This document shows, piece by piece, positions 7,244 through 15,873 of a stretch of DNA of 22,882 nt. Each line of letters opens with the position of its first letter. Position 1 is the stretch's first letter. Location: NCBI GenBank assembly GCA_037384445.1, contig JARRNY010000112.1:1-22882 (forward strand), given 5' to 3'. The translations under genes and the position numbers were made by a program. Under the pieces are notes generated by a model. That model was not told the origin of the DNA, made no database searches, and saw nothing but the letters and a program-made list of their open reading frames with translations. The stretch comes from Thiodiazotropha sp037384445. GTDB lineage: Bacteria; Pseudomonadota; Gammaproteobacteria; Chromatiales; Chromatiaceae.

Positions 7244-8380
7244 ATGAAGCGTGTCGTGATTGCTGAGTATGTACGTTCACCCTTTACCTTTGCGGGCAAA
7301 GGCGAAATGGTGAAGGTACGCCCTGACGATATGGCTGCCCAGGTGGTCAAGGCTCTGGTCGCCAGGAGCGGAATAGCAGTGGAAGATATCGAGGATCTGA
7401 TTCTCGGTTGCGCCTTCCCTGAGGCCGAGCAGGGCTTCAACATGGCACGCCTGGTCGGCTTCCTTGCCGGTCTGCCGCAGTCAGTGGCAGGCACCACGGT
7501 TAACCGTTTCTGTGGTTCCTCAATGCAGTCCATCCACATGGCGGCCGGCGCCATCATGATGGGTGCCGGTGATGCCTTTATCGCTGCCGGTGTCGAGTCG
7601 ATGACCCGCGTACCCATGACCGGCTTCAATCCGATGCCGAATCCGGTGCTCTACAAGAGACTGCCCGCCGCCTACATGGGTATGGGTGAGACCGCCGAGA
7701 ACGTGGCGAAAAAGTATGAACTCTCCCGCGCTGAGCAGGAGGCGTTCGCGGTCCTCAGTCACCAGAAAGCCGCCGCCGCACGTGCCGCGGGCAAGCTGAA
7801 TGATGAGATCGTCGCCATCGATACCGGCAAGGGTCTGGTGGAGCAGGACGGTTGTATCCGTCCCGAAACCACCGTGGAAGGACTGGCCGGTCTCAAGCCG
7901 GCCTTCTCTCAGGACGGTTCGGTGACAGCGGGTACCTCATCACCACTGACCGATGGCGCCAGTGCCGCCCTGGTTTGCAGCGAAGAGTATGCAAAAGCCC
8001 ATGGGTTGAAGCCTGTTGCCGCGATCAAGAGCATCGCCGTAGCCGGTTGTGCACCGGAGATCATGGGCATAGGTCCGGTCGCCGCCACGCGCAAGGCGCT
8101 GCAGCGGGCCGGTCTCGAGGTGGCCGATCTGGACATCATCGAACTCAATGAAGCCTTTGCCAGCCAGTCCCTAGCCTGTATCCGCGACCTGGGTCTGGAT
8201 ATGGACAAGATCAACCTGGACGGCGGCGCCATTGCGCTGGGCCATCCCCTGGGTGCCAGCGGCGCGCGCATCACCGCCAAGGCGGCCACCCTGTTGCAGC
8301 GTGAGGGCAAGCAGTTCGCACTCTCCACCCAGTGCATCGGCGGAGGTCAGGGCATCGCAACCATTCTGGAGGCGCTGTAA
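7244..8380 (+). CDS. fadA: Acetyl-CoA acyltransferase (thiolase)
   Basis: This 378-residue thiolase cleaves 3-ketoacyl-CoA to acetyl-CoA and a shortened acyl-CoA, the last step of beta-oxidation. The nucleophile C90 is in NRFCGSSMQS, H334 in the GGAIALGHPLGASGAR block, and the acid/base C364 in QCIGGGQG, so the active site is complete. The start ATG 7244 (MKRVVIAEYVRSPF) has GGAGAGAGG upstream; an upstream in-frame extension overlaps the MerR gene and is unlikely. Its stop overlaps the ATG of the next gene (TAATG), so it is coupled to the dehydrogenase/hydratase partner, as in fadNA-type operons. Confidence 0.95.
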   Translation: MKRVVIAEYVRSPFTFAGKGEMVKVRPDDMAAQVVKALVARSGIAVEDIEDLILGCAFPEAEQGFNMARLVGFLAGLPQSVAGTTVNRFCGSSMQSIHMAAGAIMMGAGDAFIAAGVESMTRVPMTGFNPMPNPVLYKRLPAAYMGMGETAENVAKKYELSRAEQEAFAVLSHQKAAAARAAGKLNDEIVAIDTGKGLVEQDGCIRPETTVEGLAGLKPAFSQDGSVTAGTSSPLTDGASAALVCSEEYAKAHGLKPVAAIKSIAVAGCAPEIMGIGPVAATRKALQRAGLEVADLDIIELNEAFASQSLACIRDLGLDMDKINLDGGAIALGHPLGASGARITAKAATLLQREGKQFALSTQCIGGGQGIATILEAL

Positions 8381-9165
8381 TGGAGATCAACAAGGTTGCC
8401 GTTATCGGCGCCGGCGTCATGGGGGCGGGCATAGCCGCGCACATGGCCAATGCCGGGGTGCCGGTGGTGTTGCTCGATATCGTGCCGGAAGGGGCGAAGC
8501 AGCGTAATGTCATCGCCGACAGCGCAGTAAAGAAACTTCTCAAGGCCGAACCGGCGGCGTTTATGCACAAGCGTAACGCCAAGCTGGTGACCACCGGCAA
8601 TATCGAAGACCACATGGAGTTGCTGGCCGATTGCGACTGGATCATCGAAGCGGTGATCGAGCGTCTCGACATCAAGCAGTCCCTCTATCGCAAGATCGAT
8701 GCGGTGCGTAAACCGGGTGCGCTGGTCTCTTCCAATACCTCCAGCATACCGCTGGATCATCTGGTGGCGGATATGCCGGCGGGCTTCGCCGAAGATTTCC
8801 TCATCACCCACTTCTTCAATCCGCCGCGCTATATGCGTCTGTTGGAGATTGTTAAGGGTAGCAAAACCCAAGACGAAGCCATCTCACGCGTACAGGCCTT
8901 CTGCGACCAGCGCCTGGGTAAGGGCGTCGTCGACTGCAAGGACACCCCAGGATTTATCGCCAACCGTATCGGTATCTACTGGATTCAGACCGCCATACTG
9001 GAGGCCTTCCGGATGGGGATTTCCGTCGAGGTGGCCGACGCCGTGCTCGGCAAACCGGCTGGCATTCCCAAGACCGGCGTGTTCGGCCTCTCCGATCTGG
9101 TCGGTCTCGATCTCATGCCGCATCTGATGCAGAGGCTGAGATCCCGCCGCTGCTGGAGCAGATGA
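8380..9165 (+). CDS. fadN: FadN-type 3-hydroxyacyl-CoA dehydrogenase, 5' part of a split gene
   Basis: This 261-residue product is the NAD-binding half of a multifunctional beta-oxidation enzyme. It has the dinucleotide motif VAVIGAGVMGAGIAAHMA near the N-terminus, SSNTSSIPL, the catalytic region THFFNPPRYM and the start of the C-terminal dehydrogenase domain (DTPGFIANRIG, KTGVFGLSDLVGLDLMPH). Homology ends at about H248. The last 13 residues are unrelated, and the stop TGA (9163-9165) overlaps the ATG of the 3' part. In relatives about 26 residues separate LMPH from the GYTGRKGKGGFYR-type motif, but only 38 nt remain here, suggesting a deletion of about 43 nt. Order (dehydrogenase first, hydratase last) is that of B. 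subtilis FadN, not E. coli FadB. Activity of this fragment alone is doubtful. Confidence 0.85.
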   Translation: MEINKVAVIGAGVMGAGIAAHMANAGVPVVLLDIVPEGAKQRNVIADSAVKKLLKAEPAAFMHKRNAKLVTTGNIEDHMELLADCDWIIEAVIERLDIKQSLYRKIDAVRKPGALVSSNTSSIPLDHLVADMPAGFAEDFLITHFFNPPRYMRLLEIVKGSKTQDEAISRVQAFCDQRLGKGVVDCKDTPGFIANRIGIYWIQTAILEAFRMGISVEVADAVLGKPAGIPKTGVFGLSDLVGLDLMPHLMQRLRSRRCWSR

Positions 9166-10661
9166 TCGCCGACGGCTATACCGGACGTAAGGGCAAGGGC
9201 GGCTTCTATCGCATCAACCGCGAGGGGGGTGGCAAGGTCAAGGAGAGTATCAATCTCAAGACCGGTGAGTATTCGGTCTCGCTCAAACCGAGCCTGGAGA
9301 GTGTCGACGCCGCCAAGCTGGGTCTGCGGGCCATGCTGCAACACAGCGATGAAGGCGGCCAATACGCCTGGCGTGTGCTCTCCAAGGTGTTGAGCTACGC
9401 CGCCAGCCTGGTGCCTGAGATCCACGATCAGATCCATGCTGTGGACGAGGCGATGCGTCTCGGTTACGCGTGGAAATACGGCCCGTTTGAATTGATCGAT
9501 CGCATCGGCGGCGCCTGGTTCGCCGAGCGCCTGCGCACCGAGGGTATGGCAGTACCGCCGCTGCTCGAAGCCGCCGGTGATGAGCCCTTCTATCGCACCG
9601 AAAACGGCCTGCTGCAGTACCGCACCACCGAGGGTGAATACCTCGATCTGCCGCGTCCCGAAGGTGTTCTGCTGCTGGCTGACATCAAGCGTCGCAGCAA
9701 GCCACTGGCGAAGAACTCCTCCGCCTGCCTGTGGGATATCGGCGACGGCGTGGTCTGTCTGGAGTTCACCTCCAAGATGAACACCATGGACCCGATGATC
9801 ATGGGCATGATCCGCAAGGCGGTCGAACTGATACCGGCCATGGGTTTCAAGGCGATGGTTATCTACAACGAAGGGACCAACTTCTCCGCCGGCGCCAACC
9901 TGGGTCTGCTGGTCTATGCCGCCAATCTGGCCATGTGGGAAGAGTCGAAGCAACTGGTGAAAGAGGGGCAGGACACCTACATGGCCCTCAAGTACGCCCC
10001 CTTCCCGGTAGTCGGCGCGCCTTCCGGCCTGGCCCTGGGCGGCGGCTGTGAAATTCTGCTCCACTGCGATGCGTTGCAGGCTCATGCCGAGACCTATGTG
10101 GGTCTGGTGGAAGTGGGTGTCGGCGTTATTCCTGGCTGGGGCGGCTGCAAAGAGCTGCTGACCCGCTGGACAGTGAACAAGCGTCGCCCCGGCGGCCCCA
10201 TGCCTCCGGTGATCAAATCCTTCGAAACCATCAGTGTGGCCACCGTGGCCAAGAGCGCTGCCGAGGCGGGTGACTACATGTTCCTGCGCGAAGGGGACGG
10301 TATCACCATGAACCGGGATCGCCTGCTGGCCGACGCCAAGGCGAAGGTGCTGTCGATGGTCGACGGTTACGCCCCGCCCGAACCGGTCGAGGTCAAGCTG
10401 CCCGGTCCCACCGCACGCGTGGCAATGGAGATGGGCGTGGACAGCTTCGTCAAACTGGGCAAGGTGACCCCGCATGACCAGGTTGTGGCCAATGGCCTGA
10501 TCGAGGTTCTCAGCGGCGGTGATACCGATATGACCGAATCTCTGTCCGAACAGGCGTTACTGGATCTGGAACTGGATCAATTCATGCGCCTGGCCCGTCA
10601 CCCGGACACCCTGGCGCGCATGGAACACATCCTGGAAACCGGCAAACCCCTGAGGAACTAA
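9162..10661 (+). CDS. fadN: FadN-type dehydrogenase C-domain/enoyl-CoA hydratase, 3' part of a split gene
   Basis: This 499-residue frame carries the rest of the enzyme: MIADGYTGRKGKGGFYR from the first C-terminal dehydrogenase domain, a second such domain (about 95-150, with AWKYGPFELIDRIGG), and an enoyl-CoA hydratase/crotonase domain at the C-terminus (NFSAGANLGLLV, GLALGGGCEILLHCD, VEVGVGVIPGWGGC). Family-like residues in this frame already begin near 9129, upstream of the ATG, which shows that the frame was once joined to the gene before it. ATG 9162 forms an ATGA overlap with the upstream stop, and GGAG lies close before it, so coupled translation of a separate hydratase is conceivable. 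A frameshifted pseudogene or an assembly error are the alternatives. Confidence 0.85.
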   Translation: MIADGYTGRKGKGGFYRINREGGGKVKESINLKTGEYSVSLKPSLESVDAAKLGLRAMLQHSDEGGQYAWRVLSKVLSYAASLVPEIHDQIHAVDEAMRLGYAWKYGPFELIDRIGGAWFAERLRTEGMAVPPLLEAAGDEPFYRTENGLLQYRTTEGEYLDLPRPEGVLLLADIKRRSKPLAKNSSACLWDIGDGVVCLEFTSKMNTMDPMIMGMIRKAVELIPAMGFKAMVIYNEGTNFSAGANLGLLVYAANLAMWEESKQLVKEGQDTYMALKYAPFPVVGAPSGLALGGGCEILLHCDALQAHAETYVGLVEVGVGVIPGWGGCKELLTRWTVNKRRPGGPMPPVIKSFETISVATVAKSAAEAGDYMFLREGDGITMNRDRLLADAKAKVLSMVDGYAPPEPVEVKLPGPTARVAMEMGVDSFVKLGKVTPHDQVVANGLIEVLSGGDTDMTESLSEQALLDLELDQFMRLARHPDTLARMEHILETGKPLRN

Positions 10662-10664
10662 GAC

Positions 10665-12449
10665 ATGGCCGAGTATCAACCCCCCTTGAGGGAATACCAG
10701 TTTATCTATCACGAGCTGTTCGACCCGGCGCGCACCCAGGCTCTGCCGGGATGCGAGGAGTTCGACGGCGACCTGGTCAACGCCGTGTTGGAAGAGGCGG
10801 GCAAGCTATACACCGAGGTACTGCTGCCTTTGAACCGCAGTGGCGATGAAGAAGGCTGCCATTTCGAAGACGGCGAGGTTCGCACCCCCGCCGGTTTCAA
10901 ACAGGCTTACCAGCAATACGTCGAAGCGGGCTGGACGGGTTTTGCCTGCGATCCCGAATATGGCGGCCAGGGCCTGCCCAATGCCGTCACCCTGCTGGTG
11001 CAGGAGATGCTCTGTGCCTGCAACCTCTCGTTCGGCATGTACCCCGGTCTCTCCCATGGCGCCTATGACGCCATCGAGGCACATGGCGACGATGAGTTGA
11101 AAGCGCTCTATCTGCCGAAGCTCGTCGACGGTAGCTGGTCCGGCACCATGTGCCTTACCGAACCTCAGAGCGGTACCGACCTGGGTCTGGTCAGGACCAA
11201 AGCAGTGCCCCAGGAAGGCGGCAGTTACAAACTGACCGGTACCAAGATCTTCATCAGTGCCGGCGAGCACGACCTGACCGAGAACATCGTCCACCTGGTG
11301 CTGGCGCGCCTGCCCGATGCCCCGGCAGGGATCAAAGGCATCAGCCTGTTTGTTGTGCCCAAGTTCCTGCCGGACGCCAATGGTGAGGCAGGCGAGGGTA
11401 ACGGGGTTAGCTGCGGCGCCATCGAACACAAGATGGGGATCAAGGCCTCCTCCACCTGTGTGATGAACTTCGACGACGCCACCGGCTGGTTGATCGGTCA
11501 ACCCAACAAAGGTATGCGGGCGATGTTCACCTTTATGAACACCGCGCGTCTCGGTGTCGGGGTGCAGGGGATCGGGATCGGCGATGCCGCCTATCAGGGT
11601 GCGGTGGCCTATGCCCGCGATCGCCTGCAAGGGCGTGCCTTGAAGGGCCCCAAGTCACCTGATAAACCGGCCGATTCGTTGCTGGTTCATCCGGACGTAC
11701 GCCGCATGCTGCTGACCCAACGCGCCTACGTGGAAGGCATCCGCGCCCTGGGCAGCTGGATTGCCCGCGAAATCGACGTCTATGAACGTTCGACCGACAA
11801 AGCCGAGGCCCAGGCGGCAGAGGATCTGGCGGCACTGTTGATTCCGGTCTTCAAGGCCTTCGGTACCGATGTCGGTTTCGATTGCGCCAATCTTGGCGTG
11901 CAGGTCTTCGGGGGTCACGGCTACATCCGTGAACACGGCATGGAGCAGTACGTTCGTGATGCACGAATCACCCAGCTTTACGAAGGTACCAACGGCATCC
12001 AGGCACTCGATCTGGTAGGTCGCAAAATGTCTGCCCATTTCGGACGTTACATGCGTCGTTTCTTCCAGCCTGTAGCGGCCTATATCGAGGAGCGCCAGGA
12101 TAACGAACAGCTCGCCGAATTCATTCAACCGCTGGCCAAGGCCTTCGGTCGCCTGCAACGGGCGAGCGCCTGGATTGCTCAGAACGGCATGGGTAATCCC
12201 GATGAAGCCGCTGCGGCTTCGAGCGACTATCTGCGCCTGTTCGGCTTAACCGCGCTGGCCTACCTGTGGACACGCATGGCGGAGGTATCACTGGACAAGC
12301 TGGATGGGGAAGAGCGTCGCTTCTATCAGGCCAAGCTCGATACGGCCCGTTTCTTCATGCAGCGCCTGCTGCCACAGAACAGCGGACTGTTCAGCGCCAT
12401 CCTGGCTGGTAGCAAGTCGATGATGGCCTTTGAAGACGAGGCGTTTTGA
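10665..12449 (+). CDS. Second acyl-CoA dehydrogenase, 594 aa, paralogue of 1026-2810
   Basis: It has the same length and domain order as the dehydrogenase at 1026, and they are clearly paralogous along their whole length. The catalytic E440 in QLYEGTNGIQ has the same residue number. Other shared blocks are NRSGDEEGCHFEDGEV, CLTEPQSGTDLGLV, GTKIFISAGEHDLTENIVH and VFGGHGYIREHGMEQYVRDA. Start ATG 10665 follows the fadN stop by 3 bp with TGAGGAA upstream, so it is in an operon with fadA and fadN. This recalls the fadN-fadA-fadE arrangement of Bacillus. It probably differs from the first copy in chain-length preference; which copy prefers what cannot be told from the sequence. Confidence 0.94.
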   Translation: MAEYQPPLREYQFIYHELFDPARTQALPGCEEFDGDLVNAVLEEAGKLYTEVLLPLNRSGDEEGCHFEDGEVRTPAGFKQAYQQYVEAGWTGFACDPEYGGQGLPNAVTLLVQEMLCACNLSFGMYPGLSHGAYDAIEAHGDDELKALYLPKLVDGSWSGTMCLTEPQSGTDLGLVRTKAVPQEGGSYKLTGTKIFISAGEHDLTENIVHLVLARLPDAPAGIKGISLFVVPKFLPDANGEAGEGNGVSCGAIEHKMGIKASSTCVMNFDDATGWLIGQPNKGMRAMFTFMNTARLGVGVQGIGIGDAAYQGAVAYARDRLQGRALKGPKSPDKPADSLLVHPDVRRMLLTQRAYVEGIRALGSWIAREIDVYERSTDKAEAQAAEDLAALLIPVFKAFGTDVGFDCANLGVQVFGGHGYIREHGMEQYVRDARITQLYEGTNGIQALDLVGRKMSAHFGRYMRRFFQPVAAYIEERQDNEQLAEFIQPLAKAFGRLQRASAWIAQNGMGNPDEAAAASSDYLRLFGLTALAYLWTRMAEVSLDKLDGEERRFYQAKLDTARFFMQRLLPQNSGLFSAILAGSKSMMAFEDEAF

Positions 12450-12493
12450 GTCATGCAGCGAGGGTTGGTTGCCCCGGGGCGGAGAGTGACTGA

Positions 12494-12994
12494 GTGAATC
12501 TGCTGTTTCGCTTGCTGCGGGTCATTGTGGCAGCCCTGTTCAGGTCACGCATTGGCTTGCTCGACAGCTCCGAGTTGAGGTTCCGGGTCCTGCCGCTGGA
12601 TCTGGATATCAACATACATATGACCAATGCCCGTTACCTCAGCTTTATGGATTTGGGGCGCACTGATCTGTTGCTTCGTGCCGGCATGCTGAAGATGGTG
12701 CGGCGGGAGAAGTGGATGCCGGTGGTGGGGCACATCGATATCAAGTTCCGTCGTCCCTTATCCCCGTTTCAGCGCTTCAGCCTGAAGAGCCGGCTGCTCT
12801 ACTGGGATAAGAAGTGGCTCTATCTGGAACAGAAGTTGGAAAGTGCCAGGGGTGTGCACTCCGTCGCTATCGTTCGCGGCCTGTTTATCGACCGCAAAGG
12901 GGTCGCGGTGCCCTCGCAGAAATTACTCGACCAGATGGGATATCAGGGGGATTCCCCACCCATACCGGAGGAAGTACAGCGCAGGTTCGCCTGA
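12494..12994 (+). CDS. Thioesterase-like hotdog protein (THEM6-like)
   Basis: This 166-residue protein has the hotdog-fold thioesterase pattern DLDINIHMTNARYLSFMDLGR around residues 36-56 and IDIKFRRPLSPFQRFSLKSR. It resembles the THEM6/acyl-CoA thioesterase-like group. A hydrophobic N-terminus (LLFRLLRVIVAALF) may anchor it to the membrane. It could hydrolyse acyl-CoA to free CoA during beta-oxidation. The start is GTG 12494 with GGAG about 10 nt upstream. It follows the second acyl-CoA dehydrogenase by 44 bp and is probably the last gene of this operon, because 160 bp without a gene follow. Confidence 0.8.
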   Translation: MNLLFRLLRVIVAALFRSRIGLLDSSELRFRVLPLDLDINIHMTNARYLSFMDLGRTDLLLRAGMLKMVRREKWMPVVGHIDIKFRRPLSPFQRFSLKSRLLYWDKKWLYLEQKLESARGVHSVAIVRGLFIDRKGVAVPSQKLLDQMGYQGDSPPIPEEVQRRFA

Positions 12995-13154
12995 GGGGGC
13001 GGGAAGCGACTGGGTAGTCAGAGTGCCAGTCAGAAATAAATAAAAAAATAACAGCAAGCAAATCGGTGTGGCTGTTTGGCTAAAACGGTGAGTTTTGAGC
13101 GGTCAATGAAAAAGGCTGCGTAAATACGCTGAATCCTTAAGGAGGATAGAGTTA

Positions 13155-13937
13155 ATGAGCACCCTAAGGGGAAAAAACCTCTTCATCACCGGGGGAACCC
13201 GGGGTATCGGTCTGGCGATCGCTTTACGCGCCGCGCAGGATGGCGCCAATGTCGCTATTGCCGCCAAGACCGACACACCTCATCCGAGCCTGCCGGGAAC
13301 ACTGGATACAGCGGTTGCCGAGATCGAACAGGCGGGCGGCAAGGCGATTGGAATCAAGACCGACATCCGTGACGATGCGCAGATCGCCGCAGCGGTGCAA
13401 CAGACGGTGGAGCGCTTCGGTGGCATCGACATTCTGGTAAACAACGCCAGTGCCATCAACCTCACCGGCACCCTGGAAACGCCGATGAAACGCTACGACC
13501 TGATGGCCTGCCTGCCGCATCTGCTCAAAGCTGACAATCCCCATATCCTCAACCTTTCGCCACCGCTCTCCATGGATCCAAAGTGGTTCAAGAACCACGT
13601 CGCATACACCATGGCCAAGTACGGCATGAGTCTTTGCGTACTGGGTATGGCGGCAGAGTTCCGCGATCGGGGTGTGGCGATCAATGCACTATGGCCGAAG
13701 ACCGTGATCTACACCGCGGCTATCGCCATGCTGGAGGGGTTAGTCAAAGCGGAAAACTGCCGTACTGCAGATATTGTCGCCGATGCCGCCCATGCCATTG
13801 TGACGCGTGACAGTCGCTCCTGTAGCGGCAATTTCTTCATTGACGAAGAGGTGTTAAGGGAAGAGGGCGTTAGTGACTTCAAGCCATACGCCATCGATCC
13901 CAACGGGCAATTGTTACCGGACTTCTTTCTAGATTGA
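13155..13937 (+). CDS. HSDL2-like short-chain dehydrogenase with an internal deletion
   Basis: This 260-residue SDR has the NAD(P) motif TGGTRGIG near the N-terminus, AAKTDTPHPSLPGT, NNASAI, and the catalytic Y-x3-K in AYTMAKYGMS with a preceding Ser in LNLSPP. The C-terminus (FFIDEEVLREEGV, LLPDFFLD) matches HSDL2-type proteins. In that family about 13 residues (the NVNTRG-type block) stand between KRxDLM and ACxPxL. Here KRYDLM runs straight into ACLPHLL, near nt 13505. The lost block holds the Asn of the SDR catalytic tetrad, so activity is doubtful. The deletion is in frame (39 nt). The start ATG is preceded by a strong AAGGAGGA. It lies 15 bp before the acyl-CoA synthetase gene, probably co-transcribed. 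Confidence 0.87.
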   Translation: MSTLRGKNLFITGGTRGIGLAIALRAAQDGANVAIAAKTDTPHPSLPGTLDTAVAEIEQAGGKAIGIKTDIRDDAQIAAAVQQTVERFGGIDILVNNASAINLTGTLETPMKRYDLMACLPHLLKADNPHILNLSPPLSMDPKWFKNHVAYTMAKYGMSLCVLGMAAEFRDRGVAINALWPKTVIYTAAIAMLEGLVKAENCRTADIVADAAHAIVTRDSRSCSGNFFIDEEVLREEGVSDFKPYAIDPNGQLLPDFFLD

Positions 13938-13952
13938 TGATGGGGTTATCCA

Positions 13953-15806
13953 ATGCTGAGCCATGAACCAATGCGAGCGCAGGATGGCCGTCCTGAGACA
14001 AGCGGCATCAAGCCACATATCATTTCAACTGACGAAGCCGTCACCTTGAGCGGGCTGTTTCGGCGTAGGGTGGAGCGCTCTCCCGATGCCGTGGGCTTTC
14101 GCTACTTCGATAACGGTGCGCAATGCTGGCAGGATCTTACCTGGTCACAAATGGCAGGCCAGGTGGCACGTTGGCAGGATGCCATGCTGCAGGAGGGATT
14201 GTCCGCAGGCGACCGTGTCGCAGTGATGATGCGCAACTGTGCCAAATGGGTCATGTTCGATCAGGCCGCCCTGGCGCTGGGTCTGGTTACCGTACCCATC
14301 TATGCGGATGATCGCGGAGGTAACGTCTCCTACATCCTGCGTGATTCAGGAAGCCGCCTGCTGGTTATCGGCGATAAGGAGGAGTGGACGCGCATTGAAC
14401 CGGAATTACAGGCAATGCCTGATGTTCAGCGCATTGTCCTGGGGAACCCGGTAGCGTGTTCAATCAGCGACCCACGAGTGATTGAACTTGAGAAATGGCT
14501 GCCAGAGAAGGGTGGGGAATTACGCACTTCCAGTGCGCAAACCGACGATCTGGCATCCATTGTCTATACCTCGGGCACCACCGGTTTTCCTAAGGGCGTT
14601 ATGCTTAGCCACAATAATATGCTGAGCAATGCAGAAGCGGGAGCACGGGTGGTTGACCTCGGCGAATCCGATCTCTGTCTCTCGTTCCTGCCTCTATCCC
14701 ATACCCTTGAACGCACTCTCGGTTACTACTTTGCCGTGATGATCGGTATGACCATCGCTTATGCACGTTCAATCGCCCAATTGGCAGAAGACCTGCAAAC
14801 TATTCGCCCCACAGTGCTGATCAGCGTGCCGCGTATTTATGAACGCGTCTATGCAAAAATGCTGGCCGGTCTGGAAGAGAAAGGGTCGAGCGCAAAGCGG
14901 TTATTTGCGCTTGCCGTCAAAGTTGGGTGGCAACGTTTCCTTTACTTGCAGGGACGTGCGAAATGGAAGCCCTCGCAGCTGTTGTGGCCGCTCTTGGAAC
15001 GAGTGGTCGCGCGCAAGCTGACCGATAAACTGGGTGGGCGCTTGCGCATTGCTGTGAGTGGTGGTGCGGCCCTGGTGCCACAAATATCGCAGGCCTTTGT
15101 CGGGCTTGGTGTGCCAATTCTGCAGGGATACGGACTGACAGAGAGTTCACCGGTAATTAGCTGCAACCGACCAGACGACAATGTACCTGAAAGCGTGGGA
15201 CAGGTGCTGGATGGGGTGGAGGTGAAGATCGGTGCTAACGATGAGCTGTTGGCTCGTGGGCCGAACATCATGCTGGGATACTGGAATGACCAGGATGCCA
15301 ACGGTCGAGTTCTCACTACCGATGGCTGGCTTCATACCGGCGATAAGGCCCGCATAGACGAAGAGGGGCATCTCTATATCACCGGACGCATCAAAGAGAT
15401 CATCGTTCTCAGTAACGGAGAAAAAGTCTCACCTGTCGATATGGAGTTGGCTATTACCATGGATCCGTTGATCGAACAGGTGATGGTGATAGGTGAACAA
15501 AGACCCTATCTCTCTGCTATCTGCATTCTGGATCCTGAGTATTGGAAGGGGTTGGCGCCGACCATTGGTGTCGAAGCCGATCTCCCCGGCGTGCTGGAGC
15601 TGCCCGAGGTGGAGAATGCAGTACTGGCCCGGATCGCTGAACAGATCAAGATGTTCCCCGGTTATGCGCGGATACTGCGTGTCCATCTCAGCTTCGAACC
15701 CTGGTCGATCGAGAACGGCCTGATGACCCCAACCCACAAATTAAGACGCGCCAAGGTCATGAAAACACTGGAAACCCCAGTGGAAAAACTTTACTCAGGG
15801 CATTGA
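13953..15806 (+). CDS. Long-chain acyl-CoA synthetase (AMP-forming)
   Basis: This 617-residue ligase activates fatty acids to acyl-CoA with ATP. The P-loop YTSGTTGFPKG is at 205-215, followed by LPLSHTLERTLGYY, the adenylate motif YGLTESSP, and TGDKARIDEEGHLYITGR with the following KEIIVLSNGEKVSP hinge. The insertions and C-terminal layout fit the FadD15/long-chain eukaryote-like group more than E. coli FadD. It appears complete. The start ATG 13953 has only a weak GATGGGG upstream; Met7 is a possible alternative. It comes 15 bp after the SDR and is followed by a FadL-type porin remnant, so uptake and activation were linked. Confidence 0.93.
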   Translation: MLSHEPMRAQDGRPETSGIKPHIISTDEAVTLSGLFRRRVERSPDAVGFRYFDNGAQCWQDLTWSQMAGQVARWQDAMLQEGLSAGDRVAVMMRNCAKWVMFDQAALALGLVTVPIYADDRGGNVSYILRDSGSRLLVIGDKEEWTRIEPELQAMPDVQRIVLGNPVACSISDPRVIELEKWLPEKGGELRTSSAQTDDLASIVYTSGTTGFPKGVMLSHNNMLSNAEAGARVVDLGESDLCLSFLPLSHTLERTLGYYFAVMIGMTIAYARSIAQLAEDLQTIRPTVLISVPRIYERVYAKMLAGLEEKGSSAKRLFALAVKVGWQRFLYLQGRAKWKPSQLLWPLLERVVARKLTDKLGGRLRIAVSGGAALVPQISQAFVGLGVPILQGYGLTESSPVISCNRPDDNVPESVGQVLDGVEVKIGANDELLARGPNIMLGYWNDQDANGRVLTTDGWLHTGDKARIDEEGHLYITGRIKEIIVLSNGEKVSPVDMELAITMDPLIEQVMVIGEQRPYLSAICILDPEYWKGLAPTIGVEADLPGVLELPEVENAVLARIAEQIKMFPGYARILRVHLSFEPWSIENGLMTPTHKLRRAKVMKTLETPVEKLYSGH

Positions 15807-15873
15807 GAAAAACGCATTCACGCAGGAAAGCGGGTTTTCGGCCAAGCATTTTCTGGCTGGGGCGAACGATGGA

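Noticed and set aside
9120..9165. Programmed ribosomal frameshift joining the two fadN frames
   Set aside because: No slippery heptamer is seen, and about 43 nt seem to be missing at the junction, so a frameshift would not restore a normal protein.
8985..10475. Very long minus-strand frame opposite fadN (496 codons)
   Set aside because: It is opposite a gene with clear hydratase and dehydrogenase motifs. Its His/Gln-rich translation is typical of antisense to GC-rich coding DNA.
13020..13154. Sigma-70 promoter before the SDR gene
   Set aside because: TTGAGC and TAAATA are present but 20 bp apart, and other pairings are no better, so I do not call one.
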